64,000 nucleotides of DNA from Rikenella sp031549665 (GTDB taxonomy: Bacteria; Bacteroidota; Bacteroidia; Bacteroidales; Rikenellaceae). This document shows, in pieces, positions 1 to 8,290 of this stretch. The DNA lies in assembly GCA_031549665.1 (NCBI GenBank), contig JAVBPJ010000008.1, positions 1-64,000 on the forward strand, in the 5' to 3' direction. Each line of letters begins with the position of its first letter. Positions within the stretch are counted from its first letter, which is position 1. The notes below the pieces were generated by a model, which saw only the letters and a list, made by a program, of their open reading frames with translations, did no database searches and was not told the origin of the DNA. The translations under genes and the position numbers were made by a program.

Positions 1-47
1 CACCAAGAATTATAACACCGCCCGCCCCCCCCAAAAACAACCCCGAG

Positions 48-71
48 CCCCCCGGCTACACGGCCGGGGGG
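48..71 (-). terminator. Terminator of nfo
   Basis: Perfect 9-bp inverted repeat (48-56 with 63-71, 6-nt loop) lying just beyond the nfo stop. Read on the minus strand it is followed by a T-rich run (complement of positions 31-40), which is the layout of an intrinsic terminator. A second G/C-only stem (66-73 with 88-95) overlaps it and could form an alternative fold. Confidence 0.6.
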
Positions 72-124
72 CCCCGCCCCGGGGGGCGGCCCCCCCTGTT
101 TAGTGTGATTCGCGGACGAAGGGA

Positions 125-976
125 TCAGCGCTGCGAAAGGCGGTAGAGTTGGGCGATCTCCTCGGGCCAGCGCGCTTCGTCGGGCGTTTCGAGGATCAGC
201 GGCAGGCCGTCGAAACGCGGGTCGGCGGCAATGTACTCGAACACCGGCCAGCCCAGGGTGCCCTCGCCCAACGGTGCGTGGCGGTCGACCCGGCTGCCGT
301 GCGCCTTCAGGTCGTCGTTCAGGTGCATCCCCCGCAGGTAGCGGAATCCGACGGTGCGGTCGAACTCGGCAAAGGTTCGCTCGCAAGCCTCGGTCGTGAG
401 CAGGTCGTAGCCCGCCGAATAGGCGTGGCAGGTGTCGAGGCAAACCCCCACGCGGCTCTGATCTTCCACCTGGTCGATGATCTGGCGCAAGTGTTCGAAG
501 CGCCACCCCACGTTCGACCCCTGCCCCGCCGTGTTCTCGATCACGGCCGTTACTCCGGCGGTTTTATCCAGCACACGGTTGATCGATTCGGCCACCCGGC
601 GCAGGCACTCCTGTTCGGAAATCTGTTGCAGGTGGCTGCCCGGGTGAAAATTCAGGCGGTCGAGTCCAAGCTGTTCGCAGCGTTGCATCTCGTCCAAAAA
701 AGCCTCGCGCGACTTGGACAATCCGTCGGGATCGGGGTGTCCCAGGTTGATCAGGTAGCTGTCGTGGGGCAGAATTTGGGCCGCGGCATAGCCTCCCTCG
801 GTGCAATTCCGGCGAAAGGCGTCGATTTGGGCCGGAGTCAGCGGCGCGGCTTTCCACTGCCGCTGGTTTTTGGTAAACAGGGCAAAGGCTCCGGCGCCGA
901 TCGCCCGAGCATTGAGGGGGGCGTTTTCAACCCCTCCCGAGGCGCTTACATGGGCGCCGAAGTATTTTCCGGTCAT
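125..976 (-). CDS. nfo: Endonuclease IV (AP endonuclease)
   Basis: 283 aa, the usual length for Nfo. It cleaves the phosphodiester 5' of abasic sites in base-excision repair, using a three-metal centre in a TIM barrel. Visible family landmarks: GAHVSASGG at the N-terminus, NFHPGSH near residue 110, VIENTAGQG near 145, VCLDTCHAYSAGYD near 180, MHLNDD near 218 and LILETP near the C-terminus; these carry the His/Glu/Asp metal ligands. The ATG at 976 fits the conserved N-terminus. A promoter box lies 60 bp upstream inside the divergent DUF3078 gene. It is a single-gene unit with its own terminator. Identification is secure. Confidence 0.95.
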   Translation of the reverse strand: MTGKYFGAHVSASGGVENAPLNARAIGAGAFALFTKNQRQWKAAPLTPAQIDAFRRNCTEGGYAAAQILPHDSYLINLGHPDPDGLSKSREAFLDEMQRCEQLGLDRLNFHPGSHLQQISEQECLRRVAESINRVLDKTAGVTAVIENTAGQGSNVGWRFEHLRQIIDQVEDQSRVGVCLDTCHAYSAGYDLLTTEACERTFAEFDRTVGFRYLRGMHLNDDLKAHGSRVDRHAPLGEGTLGWPVFEYIAADPRFDGLPLILETPDEARWPEEIAQLYRLSQR

Positions 977-995
977 GGCTCTACGAATTATTTCC

Positions 996-1003
996 TACAT
1001 TTG
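996..1003 (+). promoter_or_regulatory. -7 box TACATTTG for the DUF3078 gene
   Basis: Matches the Bacteroidota -7 consensus TAnnTTTG. Counting 5 nt beyond the box puts the transcription start at 1008, exactly on the ATG, so the mRNA may be leaderless. No convincing -33 TTTG was found. Confidence 0.5.
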
Positions 1004-1007
1004 CGGC

Positions 1008-2177
1008 ATGAGACCCTTAGCGAGACACACCTTAGCAAAGTTACACACTCCATCGAGACTTTTTTTGTTCGGGTTGCTCTTTTTTTGCGGGGTTCGTCCC
1101 GCGGCGGCTCAGTTCAACCCTGCCAGTCAGGCGGTTCGGGTCGAATCTATCCTGAAAAAGGATACGATCCCGGCCGTTCAGGCGCCGCTCCAGCCCGCCA
1201 ACATGAGCTTTACGCTGTACAGCGACGCCTACGACAACTACCTGCGCAAACAACGTTCCAAACAGCGCAACCGAATCAAAATATCGGCAGGGCTGTTCGT
1301 TACCCAAACCACCTTCGAGAACTGGTTCGCGGGGGGCGACAACTCGTTCTCGGGACGCGCCAACCTGAACATCGAACACCAGTATACCGCACCGGTGTTC
1401 AGCATACGGTCGGTGTTCGACGCCAAGTACGGAGCATTGACCACCAGCGACCTGCTCCGGAAAACCGACGACTACTTCTACATTTCGTCCACGCCCAGCT
1501 GGAACATTTCGGCCCGGTGGAAACTCTCCTCGACGGTGATCTGGAAGTCGCAGTTTTCGCAAAGCTTCGACTACAAAAAAAATCCAGCCGGATCGTCGCA
1601 GGTGTACTCCGCCACCCTGAAATCTTCATTCATGGCCCCGTCGACGGTCGAGATTTCGGGCGGGTTCACCTACGAATCCAAGAACAAGAAGCTGAACCTG
1701 CTGCTTTCGCCCATCGCGGGCAAGTTCATCATGGTGCTGAACGACCAGTTGGCCCAAAAGGGAGGCTTCGGCATCGACCCCAAGACCGAGAATCCCTACT
1801 TCAAACCGCAAGTGGGTTCGATGGTCCGGGTTGACTACGCCACGCCCTTCGCCAACAAAAAAATGGCCTACAAAACCCGCTACGAAAGCTTTTTCAACTA
1901 CAAGTACACCCCGACGGTGTGGTGGGAAAACAAGCTGGACTTCAAATTCACCAACGTGCTGTCGGCCAATTTTTACGTGCTGGCCATTTTCAACGACCAG
2001 GTGGACACCCCCAAGGCCAAGGAAGACGCGGCGCAGGGCCTCCCCGTCAACCGCTGGCACTACCTGCAGGTGAATCAGTCGCTGGGTTTCGGGCTGACCT
2101 ACAACTTCGCCTCGAAACAGCACAAACCGATTCAGGAGAGCACCATCACCAAATCGCGGCTCAAGAGCCTCAAATAG
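1008..2177 (+). CDS. DUF3078 domain-containing outer-membrane-type protein
   Basis: 389 aa. The N-terminus is a signal peptide (basic start, then a hydrophobic LFLFGLLFFCG core ending near AAAQ). The rest is rich in alternating aromatic/polar strands (for example NLNIEHQYTAPVFSIRSVFD) typical of beta-barrel-like DUF3078 proteins of Bacteroidota. The family's function is unknown; the outer membrane is the inferred location. An ATG at 975 is in frame, but it lies upstream of the -7 box and would bury the signal peptide, so 1008 is preferred. It ends at a terminator shared with the convergent V-ATPase operon. Confidence 0.8.
   Translation: MRPLARHTLAKLHTPSRLFLFGLLFFCGVRPAAAQFNPASQAVRVESILKKDTIPAVQAPLQPANMSFTLYSDAYDNYLRKQRSKQRNRIKISAGLFVTQTTFENWFAGGDNSFSGRANLNIEHQYTAPVFSIRSVFDAKYGALTTSDLLRKTDDYFYISSTPSWNISARWKLSSTVIWKSQFSQSFDYKKNPAGSSQVYSATLKSSFMAPSTVEISGGFTYESKNKKLNLLLSPIAGKFIMVLNDQLAQKGGFGIDPKTENPYFKPQVGSMVRVDYATPFANKKMAYKTRYESFFNYKYTPTVWWENKLDFKFTNVLSANFYVLAIFNDQVDTPKAKEDAAQGLPVNRWHYLQVNQSLGFGLTYNFASKQHKPIQESTITKSRLKSLK
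1036..1043 (-). promoter_or_regulatory. -7 box TAACTTTG for nfo
   Basis: Perfect TAnnTTTG on the minus strand, 60 bp upstream of the nfo ATG and inside the 5' end of the DUF3078 coding region. It faces the opposing box at 996-1003, so the two 5' transcripts would overlap by about 24 nt. Confidence 0.6.
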
Positions 2178-2202
2178 GGCCGTCCGCGCACCTCAAACAC
2201 AA

Positions 2203-2232
2203 GCAGGGCCACCGGAAATCCGGTGGCCCTGC
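2203..2232. terminator. Bidirectional terminator, DUF3078 / V-ATPase operon
   Basis: Perfect 13-bp stem (2203-2215 with 2220-2232) with a 4-nt AAAT loop, between convergent genes ending at 2177 and 2272. There is no strong T-run on either side. Confidence 0.75.
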
Positions 2233-2271
2233 TGCATGAGGGAGAGTACGCTTCCGAAGAGCGCAGGCGGT

Positions 2272-2718
2272 TTAGATCGCCTGGCTGATGAAGAAGACGG
2301 CGGCCACCCCGAGGATGGCGTACAGTTCGGGGAAGGCGATCAGAATGAGCGAGTTTCCGAATACGTCATGGCCGTTGCCGATGGCGGTAATGGAATTGGC
2401 GGCAAGTTCTCCCTGACGGTATGAACTCCAAAGCCCCACGGTTCCGAGCGCAAGGCCGCCGCCGAGGATGGCCGCCGCCTGAAACATCGTGATTTCGGGT
2501 ACCAGAAAATCTTTCAGCAGGAAGTAGCCCAAAAAGCCGTAAAGCCCCTGGGTAGAGGGCATGGCGCAGAGGATCATGTAGCTCCCGAAGCCTTCCTTGT
2601 TCTTTTTCATGGCTCCGACGGCGGCGTTGCCGGAGATGGTGGTGCCGTAGCAGCTTCCCACACCCGAGAGGATGAGCATCAAGGCGATTCCGAGGTAGGC
2701 GATCAAAATTGGTTCCAT
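2272..2718 (-). CDS. ntpK: V-type ATPase subunit K (c-ring proteolipid)
   Basis: 148 aa with four membrane helices, a fused double hairpin as in Enterococcus NtpK. It forms the membrane rotor ring that carries the coupling ion. The ion-site residues T56, Q57 (in PSTQGLYG), Q102 (RQGELA) and E131 (FPELY) are all present, each exactly 8 less than the Na+-coordinating T64, Q65, Q110 and E139 of E. hirae NtpK, which argues for Na+ coupling. The carboxylate of the first hairpin has been lost, as expected for this class. It is the last gene of the operon, 39 nt after the subunit I gene, followed by a strong hairpin. Confidence 0.93.
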   Translation of the reverse strand: MEPILIAYLGIALMLILSGVGSCYGTTISGNAAVGAMKKNKEGFGSYMILCAMPSTQGLYGFLGYFLLKDFLVPEITMFQAAAILGGGLALGTVGLWSSYRQGELAANSITAIGNGHDVFGNSLILIAFPELYAILGVAAVFFISQAI

Positions 2719-2757
2719 AGTGTTTGTTCGGTTTGTTGGTTGATTATTGTTGTGTTG

Positions 2758-4548
2758 TTAGTTTTCGTTGTTGGCCCGTTTCAGGGGGGCGAAAGAGCGG
2801 CTCCCCCCCTCGAATTCGGCGTTTTTGTAGAATTCCACAAAGGTCAGACGCACCGGGTGGACAAAGGCTCCCAGGGCGCTGATGAAGATGTTGAGGCCGT
2901 GGCCGATGACCAGAATAACGGCCATAAAGATCCAGCTCAGCACGGGGATGTCGCCACTCAGGCCCACGGCCAGCGCGTTGAACACCTGGGCAATGATGCC
3001 TCCGGCCAGGCCGATGGCGAACAGCCGGACGTAGGAGATCAGGTCGCCCACCACGCCCGTGGCCATTTCGTAGCAGTTGTACAGTCCCGCGCCGACGTTG
3101 ATCAGGGGGTTCTTTTTCGGCGAATTGAAGAACAGGATCAGCACACCGGCCGCGATCAATCCGCCGTAGTAGATCTTTCCGTCGGAGGGAATTAACCCGC
3201 CCATTCCGAGCAGCAGGGTAACAAAAAGAAGCACCCAACCCAGGCTCGACAAGCCGTACAGGAAATTGCCGTGCCGCTTGGAACGGTTGACCACACGCAG
3301 TATCTGCCCGAAAAGCACCTGGACGGCACCCAGTCCGACGGCTACGTTGAACAGGTTGTCGCTGGAAAGGAAGTACTGTTTGAATTCGACCAGCGCGGGT
3401 ACTTTGGCCAGTTCGATCCCGAACACGTTGCCGGTGAGCAGACCGAAGAGCACGGCGGCAAAATTCAGGAACAGCCCCAACCACAAGAAATCGCGGTACT
3501 TGCGCGGCACCTTCCGCCACAGGACTCCGATGGCCAGCATCAACAGGATGCCGTATCCGGCGTCGCCGAAACACATCCCGAAGAAGATCATGAAGAAAGG
3601 GGCGAAGAAGGGGGTCAAATCCAACTCGTTGTAGCGGGGCAACATGTAGAGGTTGGCGACGGGTTCGAACAGCCGCCCGAAGAAGTGGTTGCGCAGTTTG
3701 ACGGGCGGGTTGTGCCGGGCCTCGGCCTTTTCGGCCAGGTAGATCACTCCCTGCTCTTCGGCGAATTGCTCCACTTGTTCGCGGTTGGCGGCTTCCGACC
3801 ACCCCTCGATCAGTTTGAGCGAACCGTCGGCGTGGGCCGTCCCGGCGTGGAACGCCTCAGTGAAGAGGATGTGTTCCCGCAGCAAGGCATACTCGTCGAG
3901 GATGGCCGGCAGGCTCATGGCCGCCCGGGAAAGGGTCCGTTTTTCGACCTCTTCGGCGTGGATCAGTTCATTGATTTGCAGCTCTTTTTGCTGCAACGAA
4001 AGGGAGGGGGCTTTCAACTCGTTGGCCGGGATGTCCGGCAGAGTCTCGCCCTGCACCTCGGCGGCGACAAAGTAGCACCGGCCGCGGTGTTCGGCCACGG
4101 GCTGCAAGGGGTATTGGTTCTCCCACTCGGGGTTGTACTGTTTGGCGGGAACTTCGAAGAAACGCAGGTGTATCCGCTCTTTTTCGAGGTGATGGAGCAG
4201 CGCGGGGTCGAAGTTGCCCCACACGGCCAGTTCGTCGCGTTCGGCTTCGGCTTTCAGGCGTTCGGCCTGCCAGCGCACAAGCCGCTCTGTGGCCTCTTCG
4301 TAAGCCTCGACGGCTTTGAGAACGTTCGGAAAGGGTTTGGTCCCCTCGGCGGCGGGTTTGACTCCCTTGAGCTGTTTGGCCGCCTGGCCGAGCCGTTCGG
4401 CCAGGCCGACACGCTCGTGCTGTTCGGGATTCCCCTCCCAGTTGCCAAGGGTGATGTCCACAACGCCTAAATCGCCCAGTTTTTCCATAAAGGACTGCAC
4501 CTCTGCATGGTAGAGCAGAAAGTGGTAGCGGGTCATTCGGGTAATCAT
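2758..4548 (-). CDS. ntpI: V-type ATPase subunit I (stator a-subunit)
   Basis: 596 aa. The N-terminal ~320 residues are soluble and partly coiled coil (the peripheral-stalk contact). The C-terminal half has about seven membrane segments, starting around NLYMLPRYNELDLTPFFAPFFMIFFG. The essential half-channel arginine is R508 in DLISYVRLFAIGLAGG. It conducts ions between the membrane faces and the K ring. The start overlaps the end of the subunit D gene by 4 nt (ATGA), indicating translational coupling. Length and order match the short bacterial V-type a-subunits. Confidence 0.93.
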   Translation of the reverse strand: MITRMTRYHFLLYHAEVQSFMEKLGDLGVVDITLGNWEGNPEQHERVGLAERLGQAAKQLKGVKPAAEGTKPFPNVLKAVEAYEEATERLVRWQAERLKAEAERDELAVWGNFDPALLHHLEKERIHLRFFEVPAKQYNPEWENQYPLQPVAEHRGRCYFVAAEVQGETLPDIPANELKAPSLSLQQKELQINELIHAEEVEKRTLSRAAMSLPAILDEYALLREHILFTEAFHAGTAHADGSLKLIEGWSEAANREQVEQFAEEQGVIYLAEKAEARHNPPVKLRNHFFGRLFEPVANLYMLPRYNELDLTPFFAPFFMIFFGMCFGDAGYGILLMLAIGVLWRKVPRKYRDFLWLGLFLNFAAVLFGLLTGNVFGIELAKVPALVEFKQYFLSSDNLFNVAVGLGAVQVLFGQILRVVNRSKRHGNFLYGLSSLGWVLLFVTLLLGMGGLIPSDGKIYYGGLIAAGVLILFFNSPKKNPLINVGAGLYNCYEMATGVVGDLISYVRLFAIGLAGGIIAQVFNALAVGLSGDIPVLSWIFMAVILVIGHGLNIFISALGAFVHPVRLTFVEFYKNAEFEGGSRSFAPLKRANNEN

Positions 4549-5141
4549 TGCGCGGCCTCCGTTTCTAAGCGGGATTTGACAATCTTTTGCGACGATTTCG
4601 CCAGGTTTTCTTCGTCCTCGAGGAATCGTTTGATTTTCAGGATCGCCTCCTGGTAGCCGGGGATTTGCACTTTTTCGTAGAGGTTCACCTTTTGGGTGGT
4701 TTTCTTGCGGGCGCGTTCCAGCAGTTCCATTTTGCGGGCGAAAAGTTCGCGCTCAATGCCCACTTGCGCCAGTTGCTTGAGGATGGCCACCCCGTCGGCG
4801 ATCCACAGCGGGGCGCTGAACAGGTTGTAGGGGCGCTCCAGGTAGTCGATGTTCTGCAGGTGGGGAATCTGCACGCCGGCGATCTTGGTGCTGCCGAGTT
4901 CGACGTCCCGCACCTCGATGAGCGATCCGTCGAATTCGCCCCACAGCTCGACCATGTAGTCGTACGATCGCATGGTTTCCCGGAGCCGGGCGTCGAGCTC
5001 GGCCACGCGGTCTTTGGCCCGCTTGACCTCCACGCGCAGGGCCGACTCCTTGCTCTTGATGGTGGGCAGGGCCTTTTGCCGGATGGTGAGCTGTTTTCCC
5101 AGATCGACCAGGGCGGTTTTGTTGAACTGAAATTTAATCAT
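4545..5141 (-). CDS. ntpD: V-type ATPase subunit D (central rotor shaft)
   Basis: 198 aa, the normal size. It is predicted to form a long antiparallel coiled coil from both termini (N-terminal heptads with QLTIRQKALPTIKSKESALRV-type pattern, C-terminal KRFLEDEENLAKSSQ). It is the central axle that rotates inside A3B3 and docks on the c-ring. No subunit F gene, its usual partner, follows. It sits 21 nt after the subunit B gene and overlaps the subunit I gene by 4 nt. Confidence 0.9.
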   Translation of the reverse strand: MIKFQFNKTALVDLGKQLTIRQKALPTIKSKESALRVEVKRAKDRVAELDARLRETMRSYDYMVELWGEFDGSLIEVRDVELGSTKIAGVQIPHLQNIDYLERPYNLFSAPLWIADGVAILKQLAQVGIERELFARKMELLERARKKTTQKVNLYEKVQIPGYQEAILKIKRFLEDEENLAKSSQKIVKSRLETEAAQ

Positions 5142-5162
5142 CGTTCGTGGGGGGTGAACGGG

Positions 5163-6494
5163 TTATTTGGGCCAGTATTTTTTGAGCAGGCTCTCTTTAA
5201 CGGCCACCTCGGTGGGTTGGAAATAGCGGGCGAACAGGCTCCAGGCGGTGTCGAGCATTTGGGTGATGTCGATGTTGATGTCGATGGCCAGCAGCGCCTC
5301 GGAGTACTCTTTGGCGAAGGCCAGGGTGCGGGTGTCGTAGTCCGACAGGTCGAACCCGTTTTCGAGCTTGGTGCGGGCGTTGGCGGCGTCGGCGTAGAGG
5401 CGCACGGCGGCGTTCATCACCTGGGGGTGATCCTCGCGGGTCTTTTTGCCGATCACCAACTGTTTCAGCCGCGACAGGGAGCGGAACGGGTCGACGATCA
5501 CTTTGCCGATTTCGGCGTCGCTGCGCAGGAACAACTGTCCTTCGGTGATGTAGCCGGTGTTGTCGGGAATGGCGTGGGTGATGTCGCCGCCGTTGAGGGT
5601 GGTAACGGCCAGGATGGTGATCGACCCGCCGTTGGGCAACTGCACGGCCTTTTCGTAGATTTTGGCCAGGTCGGAGTAGAGCGATCCGGGCATCGAGTCT
5701 TTCGAGGGGATCTGGTCCATCCGGTTCGACACGATGGCCAGCGCGTCGGCATAGAGGGTCATGTCGGTGAGCAGCACCAGCACTTTCTGGCCCTTGTCCA
5801 CGGCGAAGTACTCGGCGGCGGTCAGGGCCATGTCGGGTACCAGCAGCCGCTCGACGGGCGGGTTGTCGGTGGTGTTCACGAACGAGACGATGCGGTCGAG
5901 CGCTCCGGCGTTGTCGAAAACGTTTTTGTAGTACAGGTAGTCGTCGTTGGTGAGTCCCATCCCGCCGAGGATGATCTTGTCGACCTGGGCGCGCAGGGCC
6001 ACCATGGCCATCACCTGGTTGTAGGGCTGGTTGGGGTCGGCGAAGAAGGGAATCTTCTGCCCCGACACGAGGGTGTTGTTGAGGTCGATGCCGGCGATGC
6101 CGGTGGGGATCAGCTCGGAGGGCTGCATCCGTTTGTAGGGGTTGACGGTGGGGCCGCCGATCTCGCGCTCTTCGCCTTCGATGGGGGCTCCGTCGATCGG
6201 TTCGCCAAAGGCGTTGAAGAAGCGTCCGGCCAGCCCGTCGCCTACTTTCAGCGTGGGGGGCTTTTGGTGGAAAATCACTTCGGCGTTGGTGGGAATCCCC
6301 TCGGTGCCGGCGAATACTTGCAGGGTTACCTGGTCGCCGTTGATTTTAACGACTTGGCCGAGCCGTCCCTCCACCGTGGCCAGTTCGTCGTTGGCCACGC
6401 CCGTGGCTTGCAGGGTAACGGTGGCTTTGGTGATGGCGCTCAGGGCCGTGTAGGTTTTTTTGAATCCTTGGGTTTGCATGGCGTGTGTCGGCAT
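5163..6494 (-). CDS. ntpB: V-type ATPase subunit B (non-catalytic)
   Basis: 443 aa. Homologous to the catalytic subunit but without a Walker A loop, as expected for the non-catalytic B subunit. Family landmarks are FNAFGEPIDG, the IPTGIAGIDLNNTLVSGQKIP stretch, VLLTDMTLYADALAIVSNRMDQIPSK and the C-terminal FARYF/TEVAVKESLLKKYWP. The ATG at 6494 leaves 4 nt after subunit A; an alternative ATG at 6479 (MQTQGF) would give 438 aa and cannot be excluded. It alternates with A in the cytoplasmic A3B3 head. Confidence 0.93.
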   Translation of the reverse strand: MPTHAMQTQGFKKTYTALSAITKATVTLQATGVANDELATVEGRLGQVVKINGDQVTLQVFAGTEGIPTNAEVIFHQKPPTLKVGDGLAGRFFNAFGEPIDGAPIEGEEREIGGPTVNPYKRMQPSELIPTGIAGIDLNNTLVSGQKIPFFADPNQPYNQVMAMVALRAQVDKIILGGMGLTNDDYLYYKNVFDNAGALDRIVSFVNTTDNPPVERLLVPDMALTAAEYFAVDKGQKVLVLLTDMTLYADALAIVSNRMDQIPSKDSMPGSLYSDLAKIYEKAVQLPNGGSITILAVTTLNGGDITHAIPDNTGYITEGQLFLRSDAEIGKVIVDPFRSLSRLKQLVIGKKTREDHPQVMNAAVRLYADAANARTKLENGFDLSDYDTRTLAFAKEYSEALLAIDINIDITQMLDTAWSLFARYFQPTEVAVKESLLKKYWPK

Positions 6495-6498
6495 TTAC

Positions 6499-8268
6499 TT
6501 ATTCGGGACGGAGGGTGGGAAATTGCTCTTCGAGCATCGCTTCGACGTCGGCGCGGTGGCACTCGAACTCTTCGCCCTGAAAGCGCGAGTAGTTCATCTG
6601 GCGCAGCGAGTTGATCATCCGCTTGTAGTAGTCCGAGCAGCTTTCGAAGTCGGCAAAGGTGAAACTCAGCGAGCAGATGCGCATCATGTAGTTGAACATG
6701 TAGGTTTGGCGCTCCATGGGGCAGTTCGAGTCGGTGGCGTCGAAGGAGTCCTGTTGCAGGATGATGAAGTCGATCAGTTCGGACTTCCAGTAGCGGTCGT
6801 GGTACTCGACGGGTACGCCGTCGTCGCCCAGGATGTTGATCTGTTCGTAGGCTTCCTTGCCGCGCTGCATGAGGGTTTTCGAGCGGTTGACCTTTTCGAC
6901 CCAGTCGTCGCCGAACTGGCGGTTCAGGTCGTCGATGATTTCGGGGTATTCAAGGTATTTCGAGTAGCTGTCCAGCGGGTCGATGGCGGGATAGCGTTTC
7001 GAGTCGGCGCGCGTTTGCGACAGGGCGTAGAAACAGCGGGCTGCCTTTTTGGTCGATTCGGTAACGGGTTCCTTGAGGTTCCCTCCGGCGGGCGATACGG
7101 TGCCGATGAAGGTGATCGAACCGGTTTGTCCGTTCGCCAGCACGGTGATGCCGGCGCGGGCGTAAAAATTCGAGATGATGGCCGAAAGGTCCACGGGGAA
7201 AGCGTCCTGTCCGGGCAGTTCTTCCAACCGGTTGGACATCTCGCGCAGGGCCTGCGCCCAACGCGACGTGGAGTCGGCCAGCAGCAGCACCTTGAGTCCC
7301 ATGGCGCGGTAGTACTCGCCCAGGGTCATGGCGGTGTAGACCGAGGCCTCGCGGGCCGAAACGGGCATGTTCGACGTGTTGGCGATGATGGTGGTGCGCT
7401 CCATCAGCTTGCGGCCGGTGCGGGGGTCGTCCAGTTCGGGGAACTCGACGAAAGTTTCCACCACCTCGTTGGCCCGTTCGCCGCAAGCGGCGATCAGGAT
7501 CACGTCGGCGGCCGCCTGTTTCGAAATGGCGTGCTGCAACACGGTTTTTCCCGCTCCGAACGGCCCGGGAATAAAGCCGGTTCCTCCCTCGGCAATGGGG
7601 TTGAAGGTGTCGATGGCCCGCATGCCGGTCTCCATCACGCGGAAAGGGCGGGGCTTGTCTTTGTAAGCGGTAACGGCCACTTTGACGGGCCATTTCTGCA
7701 CCATCGAAACGGGGTATTCGCTGCCTTCGGCGTCGACGAGTACCGCCACGGTGTCGGTAATTTTACAGGTGCCTTTCGGAACGATGCTCTTGACGGTGTA
7801 GCTGCCGCTCATCTTGAACGGCACCATGATTTTGTGTTCGAGCCACCCTTCGGGAACCCAGCCGAGCCAGTCGCCCGCCGTAACGGTGTCGCCTGTCCGG
7901 GCCAGGGGGGTGAACTCCCAACTGCTGCCGAAATCGATGGGGTCGTTGTATTCTCCGCGTTTGAGGAATACGCCCTCCATGGCGGCCAGGTCGTTTTGCA
8001 GTCCGTCGTAGATGCGGGTGAGGATGCCCGGGCCGAGGGTAACCTCGAGCATGTGGCCGGCAAACTCGACGCGGCAGCCCGTGCTGAGTCCGCGGGTGCT
8101 TTCGAATACCTGCACGTAGGCGCGGTCGCCGATTACTTTGATGACTTCGGCCATCAGCCGAACGCCTTCCATTTGGATGTAGCAAATCTCGTTCTGCGAA
8201 ACCGCCCCGTGGGTGCGGACGGTTACCAGGTTGGCAATGATGCCGATTACTTCTCCGGTTGTGTTCAT
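6499..8268 (-). CDS. ntpA: V-type ATPase catalytic subunit A
   Basis: 589 aa, typical for V/A-type A subunits. Walker A GPFGAGKT spans residues 235-242, followed by ACGERANEVVETF and LLADSTSRWAQALRE (Walker B region). The extra non-homologous region that distinguishes A from F-type beta subunits is present (about residues 110-190). It hydrolyses or synthesises ATP in the cytoplasmic head. The ATG at 8268 (MNTTGEV) is chosen because the upstream in-frame extension is low-complexity and runs into the preceding gene. It lies 22 nt downstream of the DUF2764 gene. Confidence 0.95.
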   Translation of the reverse strand: MNTTGEVIGIIANLVTVRTHGAVSQNEICYIQMEGVRLMAEVIKVIGDRAYVQVFESTRGLSTGCRVEFAGHMLEVTLGPGILTRIYDGLQNDLAAMEGVFLKRGEYNDPIDFGSSWEFTPLARTGDTVTAGDWLGWVPEGWLEHKIMVPFKMSGSYTVKSIVPKGTCKITDTVAVLVDAEGSEYPVSMVQKWPVKVAVTAYKDKPRPFRVMETGMRAIDTFNPIAEGGTGFIPGPFGAGKTVLQHAISKQAAADVILIAACGERANEVVETFVEFPELDDPRTGRKLMERTTIIANTSNMPVSAREASVYTAMTLGEYYRAMGLKVLLLADSTSRWAQALREMSNRLEELPGQDAFPVDLSAIISNFYARAGITVLANGQTGSITFIGTVSPAGGNLKEPVTESTKKAARCFYALSQTRADSKRYPAIDPLDSYSKYLEYPEIIDDLNRQFGDDWVEKVNRSKTLMQRGKEAYEQINILGDDGVPVEYHDRYWKSELIDFIILQQDSFDATDSNCPMERQTYMFNYMMRICSLSFTFADFESCSDYYKRMINSLRQMNYSRFQGEEFECHRADVEAMLEEQFPTLRPE

Positions 8269-8290
8269 TGGGGTATGGGTCGTTTTTTCG

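Noticed and set aside
801..1007. Upstream extension of the DUF3078 protein
   Set aside because: It overlaps nfo on the other strand, precedes the promoter box, and would bury the signal peptide.
4587..6614. Long open frame on the plus strand opposite V-ATPase genes (675 codons)
   Set aside because: It is antisense to subunits B and D, with no family motifs and Val/Gly/Gln-rich composition. It is produced by GC-rich codon bias on the coding strand.
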